Shown here one piece after another: positions 27,101 to 38,421 of a stretch of DNA of 64,000 bases. This DNA comes from Xanthobacter sp. YC-JY1 (GTDB lineage: Bacteria > Pseudomonadota > Alphaproteobacteria > Rhizobiales > Xanthobacteraceae), in contig NZ_CP032674.1 in the NCBI RefSeq assembly GCF_021730305.1, positions 915,001 through 979,000 on the forward strand, written 5' to 3'. The notes below the pieces were generated by a model, which was not told the DNA's origin, did not search any database, and worked only from the letters and a program-made list of their open reading frames with translations. The translations under genes were made by a program, and so were the position numbers. Numbering within the stretch: the stretch's first letter is position 1; every line of letters starts with the position of its first letter.

Positions 27101-27248
27101 ACCGATGGCGGTCACCATCATGGGCGGCCTGCTGGTGGCGACCGTGCTCACCCTGCTGGTGGTGCCGGCGCTCTATGCCACCTGGTTCCGTGTGAAGGTC
27201 ACGGAAGAGGAGACCGCACCAGCTGCCCTGCCGCAGCCGGCGTCATGA
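24099..27248 (+). CDS. RND efflux permease, HAE1-like (AcrB superfamily)
   Basis: This 1049-residue inner-membrane, proton-driven transporter has 12 predicted membrane segments and two large periplasmic loops. The first segment is ALTLFAILLLGAAGAYSYF. The TM4 proton-relay region reads GLLVDDAIIAIEMM with adjacent Asp residues, as in hydrophobic/amphiphilic efflux pumps rather than heavy-metal ones. The motif PGATASEMQAQVADPIEKKLQ near residue 75 is typical of the family. The second membrane block has GMIMRNTVILVDQI. The start is GTG 24099, overlapping the adaptor stop. Substrates are unknown, but the TetR-adaptor-permease layout suggests inducible export of lipophilic compounds or drugs. Confidence 0.94.
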   Translation: MSGAGPSHDPASGAGSAPEGASRFNLSRWAITHRALTLFAILLLGAAGAYSYFNLGRAEDPSFTIKVMVVQAAWPGATASEMQAQVADPIEKKLQSLPHLDRVESYSRPGVSFVQVFLRDNTPAKEVKDLWYQVRKKVSDVRGDLPAGVIGPGFDDEYGDVYSALYILSGQGAAPAELKRQAELIRQRLLRVPNVEKVDLIGERPEKIYIEFSHARLANLGITPQQVFDSVARQNAVVAGGAVDTRSDRINLRVTGAFTGVEAIAEVPVAVNGALLRLGDIATVKRGYEDPPSFLMRQHGLPALGIGVSMAQGANILTLGEGLKTAMAEATAELPHGIDVTQVADQPHIVGESVGEFLKTFLEALVIVLVVSFLSLGFRTGIVVALSVPLVLAIVFLIMFSAGMDLHRITLGALIIALGLLVDDAIIAIEMMVVKMEEGWDRMSAATFAWTSTAFPMLTGTLVTAAGFLPVGFAKSSSGEYAGGIFWVVGIALIASWFVAVIFTPYLGTVLLPDMKKAGGHHEMHDGRLYRMLRGTLEFCLRHRFIVIGTTVVMFAGSVVAFGFVQQQFFPTSTRPELFLEIRLPEGTSITVTEATAKKAEALVGEDPDVATSTTYVGRGAPRFWLGLNPVLPNPNFAQIVIVAKDVAARERLKARLDAELAEGALSEARVRVDRFVFGPPVGFPVQFRVVGPDPIAVRDIADKVRLVMASDADMIDPHLNWGEQVKSINLTVDQDRARALGTSPRDIAETLQTLLQGYAITQLREGNLLIDVMARAVPEERVDLEHLAALTVTTRNGLAVPLGQVARIGYAHEEPILWRRDRDLVLTVRGDVRDGVQPPDVTTRLLPKLAQLKAELPPGYRIETGGSIEESAKANASLAAVFPVMIIVMLTLLMIQLQSFSRLALVLATAPLGLIGAAAALLIAHRPFGFVALLGLIALAGMIMRNTVILVDQIDHDIRDGATPHRAIVEATLRRARPVVLTALAAVLGMIPLAESVFWGPMAVTIMGGLLVATVLTLLVVPALYATWFRVKVTEEETAPAALPQPAS

Positions 27249-27315
27249 TCCCCCTCATCTGAACAGGACGCGCCCCGACGCCCCCCGGGGCCGTCCGCTC
27301 CGCCCGTTCCCGGCA

Positions 27316-27348
27316 ACGCCCCCGCCGAGGACGGGCGGGGCGGTTTTT
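27316..27348 (+). terminator. Intrinsic terminator after the RND operon
   Basis: CGCCCCCGCC and GGGCGGGGCG form a nearly perfect GC stem around a short loop, followed directly by GTTTTT. It lies between the converging RND and hdeD genes. Confidence 0.7.
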
Positions 27349-27371
27349 CGAATCGGGCGGAGTGCCGCGAC

Positions 27372-27953
27372 TCAGTCCTTCTTCTCGCGCAGAGCGAGGC
27401 CGAACATCAGCGTGCCGACGCCGTTGACGATGAGGTCGACGCCGAGGAACAGGCCGAGGATGTAGACGGAGTTCACCGGCCAGCGGGCAATGATGATGAG
27501 GCCGAGCAGCAGGGTGACAACGCCGGACACCACGATCCAGCCCCAGCCCTTGCCGTGCTGCGAGCCGAAGCCGGCGAAGAGGCGGAAGATGCCCTCGACG
27601 GCGAGCGCCACGCCGATCATCAGCGTGAGGACGCCGGCACCGAGCAGCGGGTTGTACATCATCAGGCCGCCGGCCACGACGTAGAGCACGCCCGCCAGCA
27701 GCCAGTAGAAGAACCGGCCCCAGCCCTGCACCCGGAAGGCGTGGATGACCTGCACCACGCCGCCCACCAGAATCAGCGCGCCCACATAGAGCACGGTGAC
27801 GACCGTGGAGGCGAGCACGTGGGCGAGGGCGACGAAGCCCAGCACGATGAAGGCGATGCCGAGCACCGCGAACCAGCCCCAGCTCGCACGCACGGCGTGC
27901 AACTGGTCGGCGACGGCGGAAGCGGGGGTGGGCGCAGATGCAGGCGTGGACAT
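27372..27953 (-). CDS. hdeD: HdeD-family membrane protein
   Basis: This 193-residue protein has six predicted transmembrane segments in the DUF308/HdeD pattern, for example WFAVLGIAFIVLGFVALAHV, VTVLYVGALILVGGVVQVIHAF, FFYWLLAGVLYVVAGGLMM, LTLMIGVALAVEGIFRLF and VVSGVVTLLLGLIIIARWP. HdeD of E. coli belongs to the acid-resistance island and protects at high cell density, but the molecular activity of the family is not known. The N-terminal 20 residues are Ala/Pro/Ser-rich and cytoplasmic. The gene stands alone, with a terminator-like stem upstream that ends the preceding transpeptidase gene. Confidence 0.88.
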   Translation of the reverse strand: MSTPASAPTPASAVADQLHAVRASWGWFAVLGIAFIVLGFVALAHVLASTVVTVLYVGALILVGGVVQVIHAFRVQGWGRFFYWLLAGVLYVVAGGLMMYNPLLGAGVLTLMIGVALAVEGIFRLFAGFGSQHGKGWGWIVVSGVVTLLLGLIIIARWPVNSVYILGLFLGVDLIVNGVGTLMFGLALREKKD

Positions 27954-28076
27954 GGGCCTCTCCTGTCAGCTTGATCGCTGCTGGGCCATCATATCGAACG
28001 GGAACGCCGCGCACAGCGGTCTTCCGCTCCGGCAGATTGCGGAGCCCGCGACCGGGTCAGGGGGCCCTCAAACGCA

Positions 28077-28100
28077 AAACGGCCCGGCGTGGGCCGGGCC
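28077..28100 (-). terminator. Intrinsic terminator of the L,D-transpeptidase gene
   Basis: On the minus strand GGCCCGGC / GCCGGGCC forms an 8-bp stem with a 4-base loop, followed by GTTTTG. It lies 40 bases after the transpeptidase stop. Confidence 0.7.
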
Positions 28101-28139
28101 ATTTCGGTGATGTCTTTCCACCGTGGGAGCGGGCTGCGC

Positions 28140-29327
28140 TCAGCGCTGGGCGGCGGGCTTGCCGGCCGAGGCGGTGGAAACCGGCGCGGCATTGGCCTGC
28201 GGGGCCGAATTCGCCTTGGGCAGGATCACAACCTTGGTGCCCACCTTGGCGCGGTCGTAGAGGTCTTCCACGTCCGCGTTCAGCATGCGGAAGCAGCCGG
28301 AGGACACGAACTTGCCGATGGTCTGCGGCTCGTTGGTGCCGTGGATGCGATAGATGGTGCCGCCGAGATACATGGTGCGGGCGCCGAGCGGGTTGCCGGG
28401 GCCGCCGGCCATGAAGCGCGGCAGATAGGGCTGGCGCTCGATCATCTCGGACGGCGGACGCCAGTCGGCCCATTCCTTCTTCGCGGTGATCTTCTCGGTG
28501 CCGGCCCAGGTGAAGCCCTCGCGGCCCACGCCGATGCCGTAGCGGATGGCTTTGCCGCCGCCGAGCACGAAGTAGAGGTAGGTGTTCGGCGTATCGATGA
28601 CGATGGTGCCGGCCGGCTGGGTGGTCACGTAGTCCACCGTCTGGCGGCGGAAGCGCTCGGCCACGGGCTCGGTCGGATCGACATTCTCGATGCGCGGACC
28701 GGACGGCGCTTCGGTCGTGCCGGGCACCACGGCGGAGTTGGGGCCGTAGGAACCCGCAGGGGCCGGCGCATTGTTCAGGCTGGCATAAAGCGCATCCTGA
28801 TCCACGGCGCCGCGGCCGGAGCCGGAATAGCCGGGCTGCTGGCCATAGGCCTGCTGCTGGGGCTCATAGGACGTGGGAGTCGCCTGGCGACCGTAGAGGT
28901 CGGGCGCGGAATTGTAGACCGGCTGGCCGCCATACGCCTGCTGCCCCTGCGCCGGAACGGCGGTCGGGTAGGGACCGGAATCGGGAGCGACCGCAACAGG
29001 GCCGCCGGGCGCGGGCTGCGGATAGCCCTGCTGCGCCGGCTGGGGATAGGCCTGCTGGGGATAAGGTTGACCCGGCGCGGGAAGCTCCGTGCGCTCCACC
29101 TGATCGCGGCGCACCGGCGCCTGCTGGCGCGCATAGGGGTCCGAATAGCCGGGAGGCGCCTCGCCATAGCCGCCGACAGGCGCGGGCGGGAGCGTGCCGG
29201 TAGCATCGTCCTGCTGCCCGCCGGGCAGGCTGTAGTTCGGCCCCCCGTACGGCCCCTGGGCGAAGGCCGGGCCAGCTAGAACGGACGCGCCGACGGCGGC
29301 GAGGAGAAGGGTGTTGCGAAGGGTCAT
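28140..29327 (-). CDS. L,D-transpeptidase (YkuD domain) with long Gln/Pro/Tyr-rich linker
   Basis: This 395-residue secreted enzyme makes 3-3 peptidoglycan crosslinks or attaches proteins to peptidoglycan. A signal peptide (cleavage near AFAQG, residue 23) is followed by about 190 residues of low-complexity linker rich in Pro, Gln, Tyr, Gly and Ala. The YkuD catalytic domain occupies about residues 240-370, with IYRIHGTNEP and the catalytic motif SSGCFRMLNADVEDLYDR, including the nucleophile Cys. Preceding residues RFMAGGPGNPLGARTMYLG are typical of the rhizobial ErfK/YbiS family. The linker probably spans the periplasm or lets the domain reach the sacculus. It is divergent from the methionine operon. 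Confidence 0.92.
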   Translation of the reverse strand: MTLRNTLLLAAVGASVLAGPAFAQGPYGGPNYSLPGGQQDDATGTLPPAPVGGYGEAPPGYSDPYARQQAPVRRDQVERTELPAPGQPYPQQAYPQPAQQGYPQPAPGGPVAVAPDSGPYPTAVPAQGQQAYGGQPVYNSAPDLYGRQATPTSYEPQQQAYGQQPGYSGSGRGAVDQDALYASLNNAPAPAGSYGPNSAVVPGTTEAPSGPRIENVDPTEPVAERFRRQTVDYVTTQPAGTIVIDTPNTYLYFVLGGGKAIRYGIGVGREGFTWAGTEKITAKKEWADWRPPSEMIERQPYLPRFMAGGPGNPLGARTMYLGGTIYRIHGTNEPQTIGKFVSSGCFRMLNADVEDLYDRAKVGTKVVILPKANSAPQANAAPVSTASAGKPAAQR

Positions 29328-29550
29328 GCTTGAGGTGTTAACCGTGAAACGTGACGAAATTGGAAACGGGTCGAGGAAAAATTTGGCCCGTCCGGCGGTA
29401 ACTTGTTCCGGCTTTGCAGCTCTTGTCCTGAAACGCCTTTAGGCCCGCAAGAGATCCCCGGCAATGCGAGATTCCGGCAGGCTCGCGATCGTGATCGCAG
29501 TGTGGCGCGCGGGGCATAGATGCCGGGCTTGAATGCCGGTCGGTAAGGAT

Positions 29551-29566
29551 ATAAAGATATCTTTAT
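29551..29566. promoter_or_regulatory. Perfect 16-bp palindrome overlapping the start of the ArsR-methyltransferase gene
   Basis: ATAAAGATATCTTTAT is its own reverse complement and its last two bases are the first two of the ATG at 29565. An ArsR-type dimer binding here would block initiation of its own operon (regulator-metF-metH). Confidence 0.75.
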
Positions 29567-30584
29567 GTCAGATCGGCCTTTGCCCGCAGTTTCCTCCTTC
29601 GCCGCCGTCCTCGAAGGCCTCAAGGCCGCCGGGGAGGATACGCGCCTGCGCCTTGTCGCGGTGCTGGGCGAGGCGGAGCTGACCGTCTCCGATCTCACCG
29701 AGATTCTCGGCCAGTCGCAGCCGCGCATCTCGCGCCACCTCAAGCTTCTGGCCGATGCCGGGCTGGTCGACCGCCACCGCGAGGCCAGCTGGGTCTTCTA
29801 TCGCCGCGCCGCGGAAGGACCGGGCGGGCGAATCGCCCGGAGCCTGCTCGACCTTCTGGACAGGGACGATCCCGTCCTCGCCGGTGACCGGGCGCGGCTG
29901 GAGGCGGTGCGCGCCGCCCGTGCTGCCGCCGCGCAGGGCTATTTCGCCGCCCATGCGCGCCAGTGGGACGAGATTCGCCGCCTCCATGTGCCCGAGGCGG
30001 CGGTGGAATCCGCCGTCCGCCGCGCCTTCGCCGGCGCGCCCATCCGCGCGCTGCTCGATCTCGGCACCGGCACTGGCCGGATGCTGGAATTGTTCGCGCC
30101 GGACATCGACCGCGGCATGGGGGTCGATCTCTCCCCCGACATGCTGGGCGTTGCTCGCGCCAATCTGGAGCGCGCCGGCGTGCGCAACTGCCTGCTGCGG
30201 CAGAGCGACATCTATGCCGTCCCGGTCCCGCGCGACGCGTTCGACGCCGTGATCGTCCATCAGGTGCTGCACTATCTCGACGATGGCAGCCGCGCGCTGA
30301 AAGAGGCGGCGCGGGTGCTGGCGCCCGGCGGTCGGCTGCTGGTGGTGGACTTTGCCCCCCATGGCCTCGAATTCCTGCGCGAGGCCCATGCCCACCGCCA
30401 CCTCGGCTTTGCCCGTGCGACGGTGGAAGGCTGGCTCGCCGCGGCGGGCCTTGAGCTCGTCTCCTTCGACACCCTCACCCCCGATGGCGGTGCCGGCGAC
30501 GGCCTCACCGTCTCGCTCTGGCTCGCCCGCGATCCGCGCTACGTGGTGGCCGACGCCGAACTCGCCCAAAGGGAGATTGCCTGA
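29565..30584 (+). CDS. ArsR-type regulator fused to a SAM-dependent methyltransferase domain (SahR-like)
   Basis: This 339-residue two-domain protein has an ArsR winged helix at residues about 10-95 (TVSDLTEILGQSQPRISRHLKLLADAGLVDRHREASW). A class I methyltransferase fold follows, with motif I LLDLGTGTGRMLELF (near residue 163), GVDLSPDML and IVHQVLHYLDD. Fusions of this type linked to methionine genes have been described as SahR, a regulator that senses S-adenosylhomocysteine. The fold would bind SAH or SAM as effector rather than act as an enzyme; this is inference. The Shine-Dalgarno-like GGTAAGGA is 15 bases from the ATG because a palindromic operator fills the gap. The stop overlaps the metF ATG, so regulator and target are one operon. 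Confidence 0.85.
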   Translation: MSDRPLPAVSSFAAVLEGLKAAGEDTRLRLVAVLGEAELTVSDLTEILGQSQPRISRHLKLLADAGLVDRHREASWVFYRRAAEGPGGRIARSLLDLLDRDDPVLAGDRARLEAVRAARAAAAQGYFAAHARQWDEIRRLHVPEAAVESAVRRAFAGAPIRALLDLGTGTGRMLELFAPDIDRGMGVDLSPDMLGVARANLERAGVRNCLLRQSDIYAVPVPRDAFDAVIVHQVLHYLDDGSRALKEAARVLAPGGRLLVVDFAPHGLEFLREAHAHRHLGFARATVEGWLAAAGLELVSFDTLTPDGGAGDGLTVSLWLARDPRYVVADAELAQREIA

Positions 30585-31525
30585 TGACCACCCCCGCTTC
30601 CATTCCCGCCGCGGCGCCCGTGCGGGCCAGCCGGGAGATGGACCGGCCGCCGGTCAACGTCTCCTTCGAGTTCTTCCCGCCCAAGACCGAGGAGATGGAA
30701 AAGACCCTGTGGTCCTCCATCCACCGGCTGGCGCCACTGTCTCCGAGCTTCGTCTCCGTCACCTATGGCGCGGGCGGCTCCACGCGGGAGCGCACTCATG
30801 CGACGGTGGCGCGCATCGTGAAGGAGACGGACCTTCATCCCGCGGCGCATCTCACCTGCGTCGGGGCCAGCCGGGCCGAGATCGACGACGTGGTGCGCGC
30901 CTACAAGGATGCCGGCGTGAAGCACATCGTCGCTCTGCGGGGCGATCCGGCCACCGGCGTCGGCACGGCGTACGAGCCCCATCCGGAGGGCTACCCCTAT
31001 GCCTGCGACCTCGTGGAGGGCATCCGCCGCATCGGCGATTTCGAGGTGTCGGTCTCGGCCTATCCCGAGAAGCACCCGGAAAGCGCGAACCTCGATGCCG
31101 ACATCGACTATCTGAAGGCCAAGGTGGACGCCGGCGCCACCCGTGCCATCACCCAGTTCTTCTTCGAGAACGACGTCTATTTCCGCTACCTCGACAAGGT
31201 GCGCGCCAGGGGCATCGACATCCCCATCGTGCCGGGCCTGTTGCCGGTGACGAACTTCAAGCAGGCCTCGAACTTCGCCACCCGCACCGGGGCGAGCGTG
31301 CCCGCATGGCTGCTGAAGCGGTTCGAGGGGCTCGACGACGATGTGGAGACCCGCAAGCTCATCGCCGCGGCGGTGGCGGCGGAGCAGGTGACGGACCTCG
31401 TTGATCGTGGCGTCACCGATATCCATTTCTATACCCTGAACCGCGCCGACCTCGTCTACGCCATCTGCCACCTGCTCGGGCTGCGCCCGAATGCGGGGCC
31501 GGTGCCGCAGGCGATGGCGGTCTGA
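30584..31525 (+). CDS. metF: 5,10-methylenetetrahydrofolate reductase
   Basis: MetF reduces 5,10-methylene-THF to 5-methyl-THF with NADH and FAD, supplying the methyl donor for MetH encoded next. The 313-residue TIM-barrel protein has [19 protein letters not shown] at the N-terminus with the catalytic Glu, [26 protein letters not shown], the FAD-contact segment ALRGDP, and [12 protein letters not shown]. The ATG overlaps the TGA of the upstream regulator gene. A hairpin and 88 bases separate it from metH. Confidence 0.95.
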   Translation: MTTPASIPAAAPVRASREMDRPPVNVSFEFFPPKTEEMEKTLWSSIHRLAPLSPSFVSVTYGAGGSTRERTHATVARIVKETDLHPAAHLTCVGASRAEIDDVVRAYKDAGVKHIVALRGDPATGVGTAYEPHPEGYPYACDLVEGIRRIGDFEVSVSAYPEKHPESANLDADIDYLKAKVDAGATRAITQFFFENDVYFRYLDKVRARGIDIPIVPGLLPVTNFKQASNFATRTGASVPAWLLKRFEGLDDDVETRKLIAAAVAAEQVTDLVDRGVTDIHFYTLNRADLVYAICHLLGLRPNAGPVPQAMAV

Positions 31526-31541
31526 GCGCGACGCCATTCCT

Positions 31542-31560
31542 GCCGGCGCGGTGCGCCGGC
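31542..31560 (+). other. Perfect hairpin in the metF-metH gap
   Basis: GCCGGCGC and GCGCCGGC make a perfect 8-bp stem with a GGT triloop, 17 bases after the metF stop. The tail CTGTCCTT is a poor U-tract, so partial termination, processing or 3' protection are all possible. It could adjust metH expression relative to metF. Confidence 0.4.
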
Positions 31561-31613
31561 CTGTCCTTCACGGAGGCGCGCGCGTGCGTCGCCCCGAGCC
31601 TCGAGACCGCCCC

Positions 31614-35366
<3,753 letters not shown>

Positions 35367-35382
35367 AGCCGCCCCGTCCGCC

Positions 35383-36261
35383 TCACTTGAGCGCGGAGAG
35401 CGCGCCGAACTGGCGGCCGACGCCCTCGGAGAAGGCGTTGGCCAGACGAACGAAGCCGGCGACGTCGATCTCCTCGGCGCGAGCGGTTTCCTCCACGCCG
35501 GCGGCGGCGAGCAGGGCCTGCGCATCGACGCCGAGGGTCTTCAGGCTCTGGCGCAGCATCTTGCGGCGCTGGCCGAAGGCAGCTTCCGTGACCTTTTCCA
35601 GAGCCGACAGCGCACAGGGCAGGGGCTCCGGGCGCGGCACGAGATGGATCACCGAGGACGTCACCTTCGGCGGCGGCACGAAGGCGGAGGGGGCGACGTC
35701 GAAGGCGATCCGCCCCTTGGTGCGCCAGCCGGCGAGCACCGCGAGGCGCCCGTAGGCCTTGGAGCCGGGCTCCGCGACGATCCGCTCGGCCACTTCCTTC
35801 TGGAACATGAGGGTGAGGGAGGAAAACCACGGCGGCCACGGGTCCGTGGAGAGCCAGCCCACCAGCAGCACGGTGGCGATGTTATAGGGCAGGTTCGCCA
35901 CCACCCGCGCCTCGCCCTCGCCGATGAGGGGGCGCACGTCCACCTTCAGTGCGTCGCCCTCGATCACCTCGAGCCGGCCGGGATAATGCGCCGCCACTTC
36001 GGCCAGCGCATCCATGCACCGCCGGTCGCGCTCGATGGCGATGACGCGCTTGGCACCCAATGCCAGGAGCGCGCGCGTCAGGCCGCCCGGACCCGGACCG
36101 ACCTCCACCACCGTCACATCCTCCAGCGGCCCGGAGGCGCGGGCGATGCGGCCGGTGAGGTTGAGGTCCAGGAGGAAGTTCTGCCCCAGCGACTTCTGCG
36201 CCGAGAGGCCATGCCGGCGGATGACGTCGCGCAGCGGCGGCAGATCGTCGAGCGCGCTCAT
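35383..36261 (-). CDS. ksgA: 16S rRNA (adenine1518/1519-N6) dimethyltransferase
   Basis: KsgA/RsmA dimethylates two adenines in helix 45 of 16S rRNA during small-subunit maturation. The 292-residue protein has [17 protein letters not shown] at the N-terminus, the SAM motif [16 protein letters not shown], the catalytic NLPYNIA (motif IV), and [11 protein letters not shown]. The C-terminal helical domain has [12 protein letters not shown] and [13 protein letters not shown]. The ATG overlaps the pdxA stop by four bases, giving the classic surA-pdxA-ksgA order. It converges with metH. Confidence 0.96.
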   Translation of the reverse strand: MSALDDLPPLRDVIRRHGLSAQKSLGQNFLLDLNLTGRIARASGPLEDVTVVEVGPGPGGLTRALLALGAKRVIAIERDRRCMDALAEVAAHYPGRLEVIEGDALKVDVRPLIGEGEARVVANLPYNIATVLLVGWLSTDPWPPWFSSLTLMFQKEVAERIVAEPGSKAYGRLAVLAGWRTKGRIAFDVAPSAFVPPPKVTSSVIHLVPRPEPLPCALSALEKVTEAAFGQRRKMLRQSLKTLGVDAQALLAAAGVEETARAEEIDVAGFVRLANAFSEGVGRQFGALSALK

Positions 36262-37322
36262 GCGCGCGCCAGCGCGGGAGCGGAAGCCGGGCGCGCCGCC
36301 GCTTCGGCATCGGCCAGCCGGCGCGCGAGCCGGAGCGCCGCCATGAGGCTGGACGGATTCGCGCGGCCCGTGCCGGCGATGTCGAAGGCCGTGCCGTGGT
36401 CCGGCGAGGTGCGGATGAAGGGCAGGCCGAGGGTCACGTTCACCCCGTCATGGAAGGCGAGGGTCTTGGCCGGGATCAGCACCTGGTCGTGATACATGCC
36501 CACCGCCGCGTCGTAGCGCGACCGCGCCTCGGGGTGGAACATGGTATCGGCGGGCAGGGGGCCGGTGGCGAGGATGCCCTCGCGCTTCAGCGCCTCCACG
36601 GCGGGCCGCACGATGGCCTCGTCCTCGCCGCCGAGCGTGCCCTCTTCCCCGGCGTGGGGATTGAGGCCGCAGAAGGCGAGGCGGGGGCGGGCGATGCCGA
36701 AGCGGCGCGCCATGTCGCGGGCGACGATGCGGCCGGTCTCCACCAGCAGGTCGATGGAGAGCAGGGCGGGGACGTCTGCATAGGGCACGTGGATGGTGGC
36801 CGGCACCACGGCGAGCTGCTCCGACCAGATCATCATCACCGGATGGGGGGCCGGACGGCCCGGCCCGGCGGCGCGGTCGGCCAGCCATTCGGTGTGGCCG
36901 GGGAAGGGGAAGCCGGCCTCGTACATCACCGACTTGGCAAGCGGATTGGTGACGAGGGCTGCGGCCCGCCCTGATGTCACGAGGCCGAGGGCGGCCTCCA
37001 GGCTCGCCACCACGCAGGCGGCGGAGGACGCGTCCGGCCGGCCGGCACGGCCGGTGAAGGTGGGGCCGGCGGCGAACACCGGCAGGGCATTGGCAAAGTG
37101 TGCCACCGCGCCCTCGGGGGTCGTCTCCACCAGCGGGATATCGAGGTTCAGGAGGCGGGCGCGGGCGGTCAGCGCGGCGGGATCGCCAGCGACGATGAAG
37201 GCCGGGACGGTTTCCGCGCCACCCTCAGTCCCACGACGGCGCAGGAAGGCGGCGAGCGCGACGTCGGGGCCGATGCCGGCCGGATCGCCAAGGGCGAGAA
37301 CGAGGGGAGAGGCGGCGGGCAT
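36258..37322 (-). CDS. pdxA: 4-hydroxythreonine-4-phosphate dehydrogenase
   Basis: PdxA oxidises 4-phosphohydroxy-L-threonine in deoxyxylulose-5-phosphate-dependent pyridoxal-phosphate synthesis. The 354-residue protein shows [15 protein letters not shown] at the N-terminus, [26 protein letters not shown] with a metal-ligand His, [19 protein letters not shown], and the C-terminal [32 protein letters not shown] block. It is downstream of the SurA-like gene (92-base gap) and overlaps ksgA. Confidence 0.95.
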   Translation of the reverse strand: MPAASPLVLALGDPAGIGPDVALAAFLRRRGTEGGAETVPAFIVAGDPAALTARARLLNLDIPLVETTPEGAVAHFANALPVFAAGPTFTGRAGRPDASSAACVVASLEAALGLVTSGRAAALVTNPLAKSVMYEAGFPFPGHTEWLADRAAGPGRPAPHPVMMIWSEQLAVVPATIHVPYADVPALLSIDLLVETGRIVARDMARRFGIARPRLAFCGLNPHAGEEGTLGGEDEAIVRPAVEALKREGILATGPLPADTMFHPEARSRYDAAVGMYHDQVLIPAKTLAFHDGVNVTLGLPFIRTSPDHGTAFDIAGTGRANPSSLMAALRLARRLADAEAAARPASAPALARA

Positions 37323-37414
37323 CAGGGGTTCGTCAGCAGCACGGGTTCAGCGACCGGCGTGGGCGCCGGCCGACCATAGCACGCAAGGACGGGCGCAATG
37401 CACGCCCGTTCCGG

Positions 37415-38323
37415 TCAGCGGCGGTATTGGATGAGGGACTGCTTGCGCAGCTCGGCGAGGAACTTCTTCGATTCGGCGGTGAACTGGCTGGAGGTCAGCT
37501 CGTCCTTGATCTCGCGCTTCTGCGAGCTCTCGCCGCGCACCTCGCGCTTGCCGCACATGGCAAAGGTCTCGACCCCGGCCTGGGCGACCTCGGGCGGGGT
37601 CAGCCTGCCGATTTCGGTCTTGTCCAGAATCTGCTTGAGCTGCGCTGGAATCTCGGAGGACAGGCGGGTCACCTTGGGGCGCACCACCACTTCCTTCATG
37701 GACTTCACCATCTGGGCGCCGCCGTCGCAATCGGTGAATCGGGCGCGCAGGGCGTTGGCTTCCGCCAGGCGCGCCTGATGCGTGCTGGCATTGCGCGGCA
37801 CCACGAAGACGATCGGCATGAGGGTGTATTCGGTGGCGACCATCTGGGTCTCGCCGCGCTTCTGCAAAGCGGCGATCACGTCGGCGTCGCGGATGTTCAC
37901 CGTGCCGGAGCGGGCGCGGACATACTGGCCCCAGACATAGTCGGCGAGCAGCTTCTGCTTGAACGTGCGGTCGTCGAGGCCCTGCTGTTTGAAGCCTGAC
38001 GAGAGCTGCTCGGGCGTGCGGCCGGACCGTTCGGCCACCGAGGCGAACATGCGGTCCACGTCCTTCTGGTCCACGTCGAGCTTGAGACGCGCGGCCTGCT
38101 GGATCTTCAGTCGTTCGTCGATCAACTCCTCCAGCGCGTCCTTGGCGCTGACGGGCTTGCGCTCGATCATGTTGTGCAGGAGCTGGCGCTGCGAGACGTC
38201 GTAGCTCGTGATCGGATCGCCGTTGACGAGGACCACGATCTGCTGCGCATGGGCCTGCGTTCCCGAGGCAAGCACGGGAAGGAGGAGGGCGGCGGCGAGG
38301 AGAAGAAAGCGTACGAGCGGCAT
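37415..38323 (-). CDS. surA: SurA-type periplasmic chaperone / peptidyl-prolyl isomerase
   Basis: This 302-residue periplasmic protein helps fold outer-membrane proteins, including the LptD encoded just upstream. A signal peptide (MPLVRFLLLAAALLLPVLAS, cleavage near HAQQ) is followed by the SurA N-domain IVVLVNGDPITSYDVSQRQLL and the helical LIDERLKIQQAARLKLDVDQ region. The C-terminal part resembles one degenerate PpiC-like domain; a complete parvulin active site is not evident. It is shorter than E. coli SurA (one PPIase-like domain instead of two), as is usual for alphaproteobacteria. ATG 38323 with ACAGGA upstream is preferred over ATG 38362, which would add a charged extension before the signal peptide. 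Confidence 0.85.
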   Translation of the reverse strand: MPLVRFLLLAAALLLPVLASGTQAHAQQIVVLVNGDPITSYDVSQRQLLHNMIERKPVSAKDALEELIDERLKIQQAARLKLDVDQKDVDRMFASVAERSGRTPEQLSSGFKQQGLDDRTFKQKLLADYVWGQYVRARSGTVNIRDADVIAALQKRGETQMVATEYTLMPIVFVVPRNASTHQARLAEANALRARFTDCDGGAQMVKSMKEVVVRPKVTRLSSEIPAQLKQILDKTEIGRLTPPEVAQAGVETFAMCGKREVRGESSQKREIKDELTSSQFTAESKKFLAELRKQSLIQYRR

Positions 38324-38421
38324 GGTCCTGTCCGGGGGGCTGCCTGCGACTTTTGTCTTCATCCTGTGGCGGCAATGCGGCTTCGCGAACGTGGCCTTAC
38401 CGTTCGCGGCCGCAGCCGGCA

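Noticed and set aside
29485..29498. GCGATC-GT-GATCGC inverted repeat between the transpeptidase and SahR-like genes
   Set aside because: Short GATC-type palindromes are expected by chance in GC-rich DNA, and its position does not match a promoter element. The 29551 palindrome is the better operator.
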